From positions 186,001 to 250,000 of the forward strand of contig CAKOSX010000002.1 in the NCBI GenBank assembly GCA_934119935.1: 64,000 bases of DNA, given 5' to 3'. The number at the start of each line of letters is the position of its first letter. Positions within the stretch are counted from its first letter, which is position 1. Positions 35,423-43,050 of the stretch are shown here, one piece after another. The notes under the pieces are model-generated. The model was not told the DNA's origin and did not search any database. It worked only from the letters and a program-made list of their open reading frames with translations. The translations under genes and the position numbers were made by a program. The stretch is from an uncultured Clostridia bacterium (GTDB taxonomy: Bacteria; Bacillota; Clostridia; TANB77; CAG-508).

Positions 35423-35773
35423 ATGGAAGAAAATGTTGAACAAATTAGCATCAATGTTGAAAAGGTAAATAAAATAAAAAGTAATTTTCCAGATGAAGAT
35501 TTATTATTTGATATAGCGGAAAATTTTAAGGTTTTTGGAGATTCTACAAGAATGAAAATAATTGCAGCATTATTAGAAGAAGAGCTTAATGTATCAGAGA
35601 TTGCGGCAATTACAAATTCTACACCATCGGCTATTTCACATCAGTTAAGAGTTTTGAAACAGGCAAAACTTGTTAAGGGAAGGAAAGATGGTAAAGCGGT
35701 TTATTATAGCTTGGACGATGATCATGTTAGAAAAATTTATGAGATTGGAAAAGAACACATAGAAGAAAGTTAA
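35423..35773 (+). CDS. ArsR/SmtB-family metal-sensing repressor (zinc type)
   Basis: 116 residues with winged HTH (NVSEIAAITNSTPSAISHQL, RVLKQAKLVKGRKDGKAVYY). The last helix carries Asp-x-His...His-x-x-Glu (DDHVRKIYEIGKEHIEE), the alpha-5 zinc site of SmtB/CzrA; the alpha-3 Cys box of cadmium sensors is absent. It should release the upstream TGAAC dyad when Zn binds and derepress the P1B-ATPase 44 nt downstream. GAAAGGAAG precedes the start. Confidence 0.92.
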   Translation: MEENVEQISINVEKVNKIKSNFPDEDLLFDIAENFKVFGDSTRMKIIAALLEEELNVSEIAAITNSTPSAISHQLRVLKQAKLVKGRKDGKAVYYSLDDDHVRKIYEIGKEHIEES

Positions 35774-35807
35774 TCGCCCAAAAAAGGGGCGTCCCTAATG
35801 GGCGAAA
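35774..35807 (-). repeat. REP2 copy 3, between the repressor and ATPase genes
   Basis: TCGCCCAAAAAAGGGGCGTC through GGGCGAAA, starting on the base after the repressor's TAA. Its last bases form the AAAGGAG ribosome binding site of the ATPase gene. Confidence 0.88.
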
Positions 35808-35816
35808 GGAGACAGT

Positions 35817-37907
35817 ATGAAAAAATATGAGTTTGAGATTGCTGGGCTTGATTGTGCAGCTTGTGCAAATGAAATACAAGAAGGGTTAAACAAAAATCCT
35901 GAAATAAAAAATGCAAATGTAAATTTTGCAAAGATGAAATTAACATATGAAACAGATACTCTTTCTAAGGAAGAGATTGAGAAGATTGTACAGAGTATTG
36001 AGCCAGAGGTTGAGCTACTTGAGGTTAATAGTAAGAGTAAAGATTTAAAAAATGAGAAGGCTCAAAAAGAAAATAGAAAGAAGTTATGGCTTCATATTTT
36101 AAGACTTGTAATTGGTGCAATTTTTGCCGGAGTTGGATTATATGTTCCAATGCCAAAAGTAGCATCTACTATATTTATAGTCTTAGGTTATGCTATTTTA
36201 TTGTTTAAAACAGTAAAAAATGCAGTGAAGTTATTATTTAAGAGTAAGACAATTAACGAGAATTTGCTTATTACAATCTCGTGTATAGGAGCATATCTGG
36301 TAGGAAAATCTTCTGAAGGCTTGATGGTTATTATTCTTTATGAAATTGGTAAAATTTTAGAAGAGAAGGCTATTAATAAAACAAGAAAATCTATATCAGA
36401 TTTAATGGATATCAAGCCTGAATATGCTAATCTAAAAAAAGGTGATGAAATTGAAATAGTCGAGCCATCAGAAGTAAAAGTTGGAGATATTGTTGTTGCA
36501 AAACAAGGAGAGAAAATTCCACTTGATGGTGTTGTTGTAAAAGGTACTGCAAGTTTAAATACAGCTTCTTTGACTGGTGAATCTAAACCACAAGATGCTG
36601 CTGAAAATGATATTGTTTTGTCAGGAAGTATTGTATTAGAAGGTTTATTAGAAATAAAAGTTACAGAAAAGTATGAAAACAGTACTGTTAGCAAGATTTT
36701 AGAGCTTGTTGAAAATGCTACAGATAAAAAGGCAAAGACAGAAACTTTTGTTAATAAGGCTGCTAAAATTTACACACCAATCGTTATTGGAATTGCAATA
36801 TTAGTGGGAATATTCTTACCATTAATATCTAATGTAACATATGGTGGAGAAAATGGTTCAATATATAGGGCATTAATTTTCTTGGTAATATCTTGCCCAT
36901 GTGCTATTGCAATATCTGTTCCATTATGCTATTTCTCTGGAATTGGTAAATCGTCTAAAGAAGGAATTTTGATAAAAGGAAGCGACTACTTAGACGAATT
37001 AAAAGATGTAAAAGAAATTGTTTTTGATAAGACCGGAACACTTACAAAAGGTAAATTTGGAATTTCTAAAATTGAGGTTTACAGTGATAAATATGTGGAA
37101 AACGATGTGCTAAAATATGTTGTATGGGGCGAAAGCTATTCGAACCACCCAATCGCAAAGTCTATAGTAAGAAATGCAAAAAATGTTGAAACTAAAAAAG
37201 TAGAAAATTACGAAGAGATAACTGGTAAGGGGATAAAATACAACATTGATGGAAAAACAGTTTTAGTAGGGAATTCATCTTTAGTTGGAAAAGAAGATGA
37301 AGTTGCAGAAAGTACAAAAATTTACTTAAAGATTGATGATGAATTAGTAGGTGCAATTCTACTAAAAGACGAAGCAAAGCATGGTACAAGAGAGGCTATA
37401 CAAGCTCTAAACTCTAGAGGAATAGTTACTAAAATGTTTACTGGAGACAACAAAAAAGCAGCGAAACAAATTGCCGAAGAACTTGGAATAAGTGAATTTG
37501 AAGCAGAAATGTTGCCAGATCAAAAATATTCTGAACTTGAAAAAGAATTAGAAAAATATAAAGGTACAAACGGAAAAGTTGCATTTGTTGGAGATGGAAT
37601 AAACGATTCACCAGTACTTGCAAGAGCAGATGTTGGAATATCAATGGGAGGAGTTGGCTCTGGTTCTGCAATAGAGGCATCAGACATTGTTGTAATGACA
37701 GACTCAATAGACAGAATTGACTGTGCAATAGATATTTCAAAGAAAACAAGTAAAATAATAAAACAAAACTTAATATTCTCCATAGGAGTAAAAATAATAG
37801 TATTAGTACTAAGCGTATTCGGAGTTGCAAACATGTGGGAAGCAGTATTTGCTGACGTTGGAGCAACACTAATAACTGTATTAAATTCATTGAGAATATT
37901 GAAATAA
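35817..37907 (+). CDS. Heavy-metal P1B-type ATPase (Zn/Cd/Pb exporter)
   Basis: 696 residues: HMA domain 1-70 with GLDCAAC, membrane helices, actuator LTGESKP, transport motif CPC (360-362), phosphorylated Asp 404 in DKTGTLTKG, SNHPIAKSI (HP motif) and GDGINDSP. The CPC motif with this architecture and the zinc-type repressor in the same operon point to Zn(II)/Cd(II)/Pb(II) efflux (ZntA/CadA group). A REP2 element sits between the two genes of the operon. Confidence 0.94.
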   Translation: MKKYEFEIAGLDCAACANEIQEGLNKNPEIKNANVNFAKMKLTYETDTLSKEEIEKIVQSIEPEVELLEVNSKSKDLKNEKAQKENRKKLWLHILRLVIGAIFAGVGLYVPMPKVASTIFIVLGYAILLFKTVKNAVKLLFKSKTINENLLITISCIGAYLVGKSSEGLMVIILYEIGKILEEKAINKTRKSISDLMDIKPEYANLKKGDEIEIVEPSEVKVGDIVVAKQGEKIPLDGVVVKGTASLNTASLTGESKPQDAAENDIVLSGSIVLEGLLEIKVTEKYENSTVSKILELVENATDKKAKTETFVNKAAKIYTPIVIGIAILVGIFLPLISNVTYGGENGSIYRALIFLVISCPCAIAISVPLCYFSGIGKSSKEGILIKGSDYLDELKDVKEIVFDKTGTLTKGKFGISKIEVYSDKYVENDVLKYVVWGESYSNHPIAKSIVRNAKNVETKKVENYEEITGKGIKYNIDGKTVLVGNSSLVGKEDEVAESTKIYLKIDDELVGAILLKDEAKHGTREAIQALNSRGIVTKMFTGDNKKAAKQIAEELGISEFEAEMLPDQKYSELEKELEKYKGTNGKVAFVGDGINDSPVLARADVGISMGGVGSGSAIEASDIVVMTDSIDRIDCAIDISKKTSKIIKQNLIFSIGVKIIVLVLSVFGVANMWEAVFADVGATLITVLNSLRILK

Positions 37908-37919
37908 AATCAATATAAA

Positions 37920-37968
37920 CAAGCAAAAAATGTGTCGTAATTTGATACACGATTTTGCTTGTTTTTTT
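37920..37968 (+). terminator. Terminator after the P1B-ATPase, first element of the Rpn leader
   Basis: AAGCAAAA pairs with TTTTGCTT around an inner GTGTCGTA/TACAC hairpin, followed by GTTTTTTT. The same hairpin precedes Rpn copy 1 at 33905. Confidence 0.75.
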
Positions 37969-38246
37969 GTATTCTTAGGTATATAATTCAAATACTTTAA
38001 ATAGATGAAAATCTATAAAAGTATTAACGTTAATTATTAGAATTCTAAAACAATTTTATCAAATAATTATTAAATCTAGAAATTTAATTTCTGCTTTCGC
38101 TATAGCGAAAGGTAAAATCAAAATCAAATCCAAAGAAAAATACTATATTGAGAACTTCCGGATAAAAATATGAAAGAAAAATATACAAAAATTTTACTTA
38201 TTAGTTGAAAAACAGTAAATAGAATGGTAAAATGGAAAGGAAGTTA
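37969..38246 (+). other. Palindrome-rich leader upstream of the second Rpn gene
   Basis: Contains ACTTTAAATAGAT/ATCTATAAAAGT (37994-38022), ATTAACGTTAAT (38023-38034), TTAGAATTCTAA (38037-38048) and REP3 (38094-38111) in the same order as at 33982-34097, plus matching sequence down to the GGAAAGGAAG ribosome binding site. Confidence 0.75.
38094..38111. repeat. REP3 copy 3
   Basis: CTTTCGCTATAGCGAAAG, identical to copy 2 and at the same place relative to the Rpn gene. Confidence 0.85.
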
Positions 38247-39182
38247 ATGGACGATTTTAAGAAAAATAATAGTAGAGCAGAATCCACGAAGGTAACGAGG
38301 TTACCACTAACATCAGACTATGTTTTTAAAAGAATATTTGCAAGAGAAGAAAATAATTCAATGTTAAAGGATTTTTTAGAGGCAATTTTGAATATACATA
38401 TAAATAAAGTAGAAGTAAAAAATCCAGAATTAACGCCTAATATGGCAGACGAAAAACTTGGAATATTAGATTTAAAACTGGATATAGATAATAAAAGAGT
38501 AGTAGATGTAGAAATGCAAGTTTCAAATGAACATAATATAAAAGAAAGGTCTAGTACATATTTATCCAAACTAGCAGCAGAACAGCTAAAAGCTAAACAA
38601 AATTATAAAGATTTAAAAAAGATAATAACAATAAACATATTGAAATATAATTATCTAGAGAGAAATGCATATCATTCAATAGCAAGAATGAAATATGAAG
38701 ATACGAATCCAATAGAATTTGTTGATATGGGTTATAAAAAAGAAGAGGAAGAGGCAACAAATACATTTGAAATGCACTTTATAGAACTTCCTAAATTTAA
38801 AGAGAAAAATCCAGATTGTAATACAAAGCTAGAGCAATGGCTGTGGTTGATAGATGGAAGTAAGGAGGAGAAAGTAGAAATGTCGGCAAAAGAAAATGAA
38901 GAAATAAACAAAACAGTAAAAGAACTAAATAAAATAAGTCAAGATCTAGATGAAGTGGCTAAATACGAAGAACGTGAATGGAGCATTATGAGATACAATG
39001 TCGAGATGAAAACAAATAGAGAACTAGGAGAAAAAGAAGGAGAAGCACGTGGAAGAGAGGAAGGAAAAAGAGCTGAAAAAGTTAAAATTGCAAAGAAATT
39101 ATATTCTTTACAAACACCAATAGAAAAAATAGCAGAGATTGTAGAATTAAGCATTGAAGAAGTCAAAAAAATAACACAATAA
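38247..39182 (+). CDS. Rpn-family PD-(D/E)XK nuclease/putative transposase, copy 2
   Basis: 311 residues, nearly identical to the 34243 gene through residue ~255, with the same VFKRIFAREENNS start and VVDVEMQ core. It differs by a shorter charged tract (GEARGREEGKRAEK) and ends VKKITQ. The matching leader shows the duplication covered about 1.3 kb (37917-39182 versus 33905-35214) and stopped at the stop codons. The two copies flank the zinc operon, so recombination between them could delete it. Confidence 0.92.
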   Translation: MDDFKKNNSRAESTKVTRLPLTSDYVFKRIFAREENNSMLKDFLEAILNIHINKVEVKNPELTPNMADEKLGILDLKLDIDNKRVVDVEMQVSNEHNIKERSSTYLSKLAAEQLKAKQNYKDLKKIITINILKYNYLERNAYHSIARMKYEDTNPIEFVDMGYKKEEEEATNTFEMHFIELPKFKEKNPDCNTKLEQWLWLIDGSKEEKVEMSAKENEEINKTVKELNKISQDLDEVAKYEEREWSIMRYNVEMKTNRELGEKEGEARGREEGKRAEKVKIAKKLYSLQTPIEKIAEIVELSIEEVKKITQ

Positions 39183-39212
39183 AATTAATAGGAAGAAATA
39201 TTAAAACTAGAA

Positions 39213-39252
39213 AATTAGCTTTACAAAATTAAGGTAAGGCTAATTTTTTATT
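39213..39252 (+). terminator. Terminator after Rpn copy 2
   Basis: AAATTAGCTTTAC pairs with GTAAGGCTAATTT, then TTTTA. Confidence 0.7.
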
Positions 39253-39279
39253 GACAATTTTTTTTCGTATTACTATAAT
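39251..39279 (+). promoter_or_regulatory. Promoter of mgtA
   Basis: TTGACA (39251-39256), 17-bp spacer, TATAAT (39274-39279). The ~57-nt leader is too short for an M-box riboswitch. Confidence 0.75.
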
Positions 39280-39336
39280 TGGAGATGTTAAAAATGATGC
39301 TACAAATACATCATAAAAGCATGGAGGAAATAACAA

Positions 39337-41955
39337 ATGATTCAATTATTTGAGATTAAAAAGAAAATAAAAAAAGAAGATAATGAATTATTAAGTAAAT
39401 ATTCAGAAATATCAAAGAAAATAGTAGAAGAAGTGCTAAAAGAATATAATACAAGTGAAAACGGAATAACAGAAAATAAAGCAACAGAGTTACTAGAAAA
39501 AAATGGTCCTAACGTTGTTGTTAAGAACGAGAAGAAGAGCCGATTATATTTTTTGTTTAATAGTTTTAAGGATAAATTTATAATTATTTTAATTGTGCTG
39601 GCTGTAATAAACTATTTTTTGAGTGATGCTTTAAGTACATATATAATTCTTGGAATTGCTATTATTAGTGCATTAATTAGATATTTTCAAGATTATAGCG
39701 TGTATAAATTTAACCAAGAGTTGAAAGCAAAAATGTACACGACAACCAATGTTGTAAGAGGCGGAAAAGAAAAAGAGATAAGAGTTGAAAAGGTTGTGCC
39801 AGGGGATATTGTGCATTTGAGTGCAGGCTCTATGATTCCAGCGGACATAATGCTGATAGATAGCAAAGATTTATTTGTGAACCAATCTGTTTTTACAGGT
39901 GAGAGTGTCCCAGTTGAAAAGGTTGCACAAAGTACCAATGATGCAAAAGAGATATTTTCTATTTCAAATGTGTGTTTAATGGGTTCTAGTGTTGTAAGTG
40001 GAAGAGCAACTGGAGTTGTTATAGATACTGGTTTTACAACATACTTGGGAAGAATGAGCAAAGAGGTTGAGACTAAGAAAGAGCCAACAAACTTTGAAAA
40101 GGGAATGAATAATATCACAAAAATGCTAATAAGATACATGCTTGTTGTTTCGGTTGCAGTTTTTGTAATATATGGCTTTATCAGAAAAGACTGGTTAGAG
40201 GCTATACTGTTTGCTTTATCTGTTGCAGTCGGAATTACTCCAAGCATGCTTCCAATGATAGTAAATGTAAATTTGACGAGAGGCACAAAGGTGTTAGCAA
40301 AGAAGAAAACTCTTGTTAAGAATATAAACTCAATTCAAAATTTGGGTGCCATAGATGTTTTGTGTACAGATAAAACTGGTACTCTTACAGAAGATAAAAT
40401 AGTACTTCAAAAATACATAGATGTTAATGGAAACGAAGATACATCAATATTAGAATACGCATATTTAAATAGCTATTTCGGGACTGGAATGAAAAACTTA
40501 GTCGATAGGGCAATCATCACTTATGGAAACGAAAAGAATGTAAAAGAAATAGTAAATGATTATACCAAAATAGACGAGATACCATTCGATTATACGAGAA
40601 AGAGAATGAGTGTTGTTGTAAAGAGTAATAAGAATAACGGTTATAGAATGTTTACTAAAGGGGCATTGGAAGAAATTTTGAAGGTGTGCACAAAGGTAAA
40701 ATACAACGGACACGTAAATGAGCTAACACCAGAAATGGTTGAAATAGTTGAGCAAAAGGCCAAAGAATATGCTGTGCAAGGAATGCAGGTTATAGCAATT
40801 GCGTCAAAAAGAGAGTACAGAGGAGTGAATGTATTTAATGTTTCAGATGAGGCAAACATGACATTTATTGGATTTGTTGCATTCTTAGATCCGGCTAAAA
40901 AAGATGCAAAAGCTACATTAAAGAAATTGAAAAGTATTGGGATTACAACAAAAATATTGACTGGAGATAACCCATATGCTGCAAATAATATTTGTAATCT
41001 TGTTGGATTAGAAAATACGGAAACACTTTTAGGAACAGATATAGACAAGATGTCTGATGAAGAGCTTGCTAAAAAGGTTGAAGAAGTGAATGTTTTTGCT
41101 AGAATGAATCCATTACAAAAAGAAAGAGTAGTAAAACAGCTAAAAAACAATGGTCACGTAGTTGGATATATGGGAGATGGAGTAAATGACTCGCCTTCAC
41201 TACACATAGCAGATGTTGGAATAAGTGTAAATACTGCAACAGACATTGCAAAAGAAGCGGCAGATATAATATTGCTAGAAAGAAGTTTGAAAGTAATTTA
41301 TGAAGGCGTGCTAGAAGGCAGAAGAGTATATGGAAATATTATTAAATATATGAAAATGGCATTAAGCTCAGATTTTGGAGACGTGTTTAGTATTGTAATT
41401 GCAAGTATTTTCTTGCCATTCTTACCACTATTGCCAATACAAATGTTGTTACAAGACTTTTTATATGACATATCTCAAATAGCAATTCCTTATGATGATG
41501 TAGACAAAGAATTTCTAGAAAAGCCAAAGAAATGGAGCACAAAGGGCATCAGCAAATTCATGAATGTAATGGGAATAACCAGTTCATTAATAGACGTATT
41601 TGCATTCTTAGGCTTCTGGTTCTTATTTGGATATAATGCAAGCAAAGAAACATTCTTCCAAACAGCATGGTTTGTAGAATGCTTAATATCGGAAACAATG
41701 ATAATTCATTACGTGCGTACAGCTAAAAGGCCATTCATAGAATCAAGGGCAAATAAATGGCTAACACTCGGAACCTTTGGAACAATAATCGGAACAATAT
41801 TAACACCAATATTGCTACACAACATACCAAGCTTTCACTTTGAAATATTACCATTAAAATATTATGGATTTGTAATACTACTATTGGCAATATATTCAGT
41901 GTTAGTAGAAATAATAAAGAAAATATACATAAAGAAAAATGGAGAATGGTTATAA
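39337..41955 (+). CDS. mgtA: Magnesium-transporting P-type ATPase (MgtA/MgtB type)
   Basis: 872 residues of the P3B family: N-terminal cation-ATPase segment, actuator FTGESVP, phosphorylated Asp 345 in CTDKTGTLTED, GDGVNDSP near 615, and C-terminal helices with the MgtA-like LLPIQMLLQDFLYDISQIAI. Family members import Mg2+ when it is scarce. GGAGGA precedes the start. It is expressed alone from its own promoter. Confidence 0.93.
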   Translation: MIQLFEIKKKIKKEDNELLSKYSEISKKIVEEVLKEYNTSENGITENKATELLEKNGPNVVVKNEKKSRLYFLFNSFKDKFIIILIVLAVINYFLSDALSTYIILGIAIISALIRYFQDYSVYKFNQELKAKMYTTTNVVRGGKEKEIRVEKVVPGDIVHLSAGSMIPADIMLIDSKDLFVNQSVFTGESVPVEKVAQSTNDAKEIFSISNVCLMGSSVVSGRATGVVIDTGFTTYLGRMSKEVETKKEPTNFEKGMNNITKMLIRYMLVVSVAVFVIYGFIRKDWLEAILFALSVAVGITPSMLPMIVNVNLTRGTKVLAKKKTLVKNINSIQNLGAIDVLCTDKTGTLTEDKIVLQKYIDVNGNEDTSILEYAYLNSYFGTGMKNLVDRAIITYGNEKNVKEIVNDYTKIDEIPFDYTRKRMSVVVKSNKNNGYRMFTKGALEEILKVCTKVKYNGHVNELTPEMVEIVEQKAKEYAVQGMQVIAIASKREYRGVNVFNVSDEANMTFIGFVAFLDPAKKDAKATLKKLKSIGITTKILTGDNPYAANNICNLVGLENTETLLGTDIDKMSDEELAKKVEEVNVFARMNPLQKERVVKQLKNNGHVVGYMGDGVNDSPSLHIADVGISVNTATDIAKEAADIILLERSLKVIYEGVLEGRRVYGNIIKYMKMALSSDFGDVFSIVIASIFLPFLPLLPIQMLLQDFLYDISQIAIPYDDVDKEFLEKPKKWSTKGISKFMNVMGITSSLIDVFAFLGFWFLFGYNASKETFFQTAWFVECLISETMIIHYVRTAKRPFIESRANKWLTLGTFGTIIGTILTPILLHNIPSFHFEILPLKYYGFVILLLAIYSVLVEIIKKIYIKKNGEWL

Positions 41956-42082
41956 AATTTATAGCAAATTCTTATGGTATGAAGGTAGAAGAACAGATGT
42001 AAATTTTGTAGCAAAAATCTCTTGCAATAAAATTACTGTAATGGTATTATAATATTGTAAAATTACAAAAGGTGGAATGATT

Positions 42083-42475
42083 ATGAAAAAAACGAAAGAA
42101 TTAGAAAATGAAGAAACTTCAGTTCAAATAGATAAAATATTAAAAATAGAATCATTAGAAGATGCAAAAGAATTTGAAAGAGTTGCTAGTGGCCGTAAAT
42201 TTTGCAAAAGAGGCACAAGAGTTCAAGATATATGTGAGGAAGAAGTAGAAAATTACATATGTAGAACTAGAGGTAACTTACTATTAAGATGGTACTTGCA
42301 TAGAAAAATGAAAAAGAATAAAGAAAAACTTTTATTAGAAAGCAGAGTAACCAGTGTAATAAGAGCATTGGCTGTCGCCTACATAGAAGAAAATGATGAA
42401 ACAGATGAAGAAATAGTAACTAAAAATATTAAGAACATAATCTTAACAAAAACAAAAGAATATATGTCTAAATAG
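42083..42475 (+). CDS. Hypothetical soluble protein
   Basis: 130 residues, ATG 42083 after AGGTGG. Predominantly helical and charged; no transmembrane segment, no recognised motif. Arg/Lys-rich centre (RRNLLLRWYLHRKMKKNK-like stretch) might bind nucleic acid or membranes, but this is only a composition remark. Its stop lies 4 nt before a REP2 copy, which is followed by the third structured element. Confidence 0.6.
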   Translation: MKKTKELENEETSVQIDKILKIESLEDAKEFERVASGRKFCKRGTRVQDICEEEVENYICRTRGNLLLRWYLHRKMKKNKEKLLLESRVTSVIRALAVAYIEENDETDEEIVTKNIKNIILTKTKEYMSK

Positions 42476-42479
42476 AAAA

Positions 42480-42513
42480 TTCGCCCAATAGGGACGCCCC
42501 TTTTTGGGCGAAA
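42480..42513 (+). repeat. REP2 copy 4
   Basis: TTCGCCCAATAGGGACGCCC through GGGCGAAA, 4 nt after the preceding stop codon. Confidence 0.88.
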
Positions 42514-42521
42514 AAATTAAG

Positions 42522-42626
42522 AACTAATTTAAATTTTAAAAATAAGGTAAAGCACGCCTTCAAAGGAGTGTGAAAGAGCTTCGAATAAGAGCATCATATC
42601 GAAATTTTTATAAATTTAAATTAGTT
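42522..42626. ncRNA. Structured repeat element, copy 3 of 3
   Basis: AACTAATTTAAATTT (42522-42536) pairs perfectly with AAATTTAAATTAGTT (42612-42626); TAAAAAT/ATTTTTA extends the stem. The core carries CACGCCTTCAAAGGAGTGTG, a hairpin covarying with copy 1, then GAGCTTCGAATAAGAGCATC. REP2 lies upstream and REP1 downstream. Confidence 0.55.
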
Positions 42627-42633
42627 TTTATCA

Positions 42634-42683
42634 TGTACATTTTCTTCTCCGTCCCCAAATTGTACGAATTGTACGAGTTGTAC
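42634..42683 (-). repeat. REP1 copy h, abutting the sspH stop codon
   Basis: TGTACATTTTCTTCTCCGTC followed by CCCAAATTGTACG and two further TTGTAC ends; the last TAC overlaps the minus-strand stop of sspH. Confidence 0.85.
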
Positions 42684-42856
42684 TAATTTGCTTCATACAG
42701 TTCTTTTATATATAAATCCTTGGTATCATTAGAACCTACAAATCCAACAGTAGCCTTATTTCCGTGCACTTCTTGAATCCACACGGGTTGGTCGTTATAA
42801 TAGATTTCTTTAATGTCTTTATTCTTTAAAATCTCACAAACTCTCTTATTAGTCAT
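42683..42856 (-). CDS. sspH: H-type small acid-soluble spore protein
   Basis: 57 residues starting MTNKRVCEILKNKD, with YYNDQPVWIQEV and a C-terminal YIKELYEAN; this matches the SspH family, minor DNA-associated proteins of the spore core. The start is set at 42856 because AAGGAGGA lies 6 nt upstream; a longer frame to 42892 lacks such a site. The stop codon touches a REP1 copy. Confidence 0.85.
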   Translation of the reverse strand: MTNKRVCEILKNKDIKEIYYNDQPVWIQEVHGNKATVGFVGSNDTKDLYIKELYEAN

Positions 42857-43050
42857 AAATTCCTCCTTTGATTCACAATAAAGCAGAACCACTAAAATTT
42901 ATATTACTTCAGTTTGAATTGTGGCTCGAATTGAGAATCTAATAATTTTTATAAAATTTAATATAATTATATCCAAATTTGCATAAAATATGATACAATA
43001 TAGAAATGAAATGCAATATTATATTTTAAAGGAAGGACTGAAACAACAAG

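Noticed and set aside
39280..39336. M-box riboswitch or leader peptide for mgtA
   Set aside because: The leader from the promoter is only ~57 nt. An ATG at 39285 is too close to the probable transcription start and its frame just overlaps the gene start.
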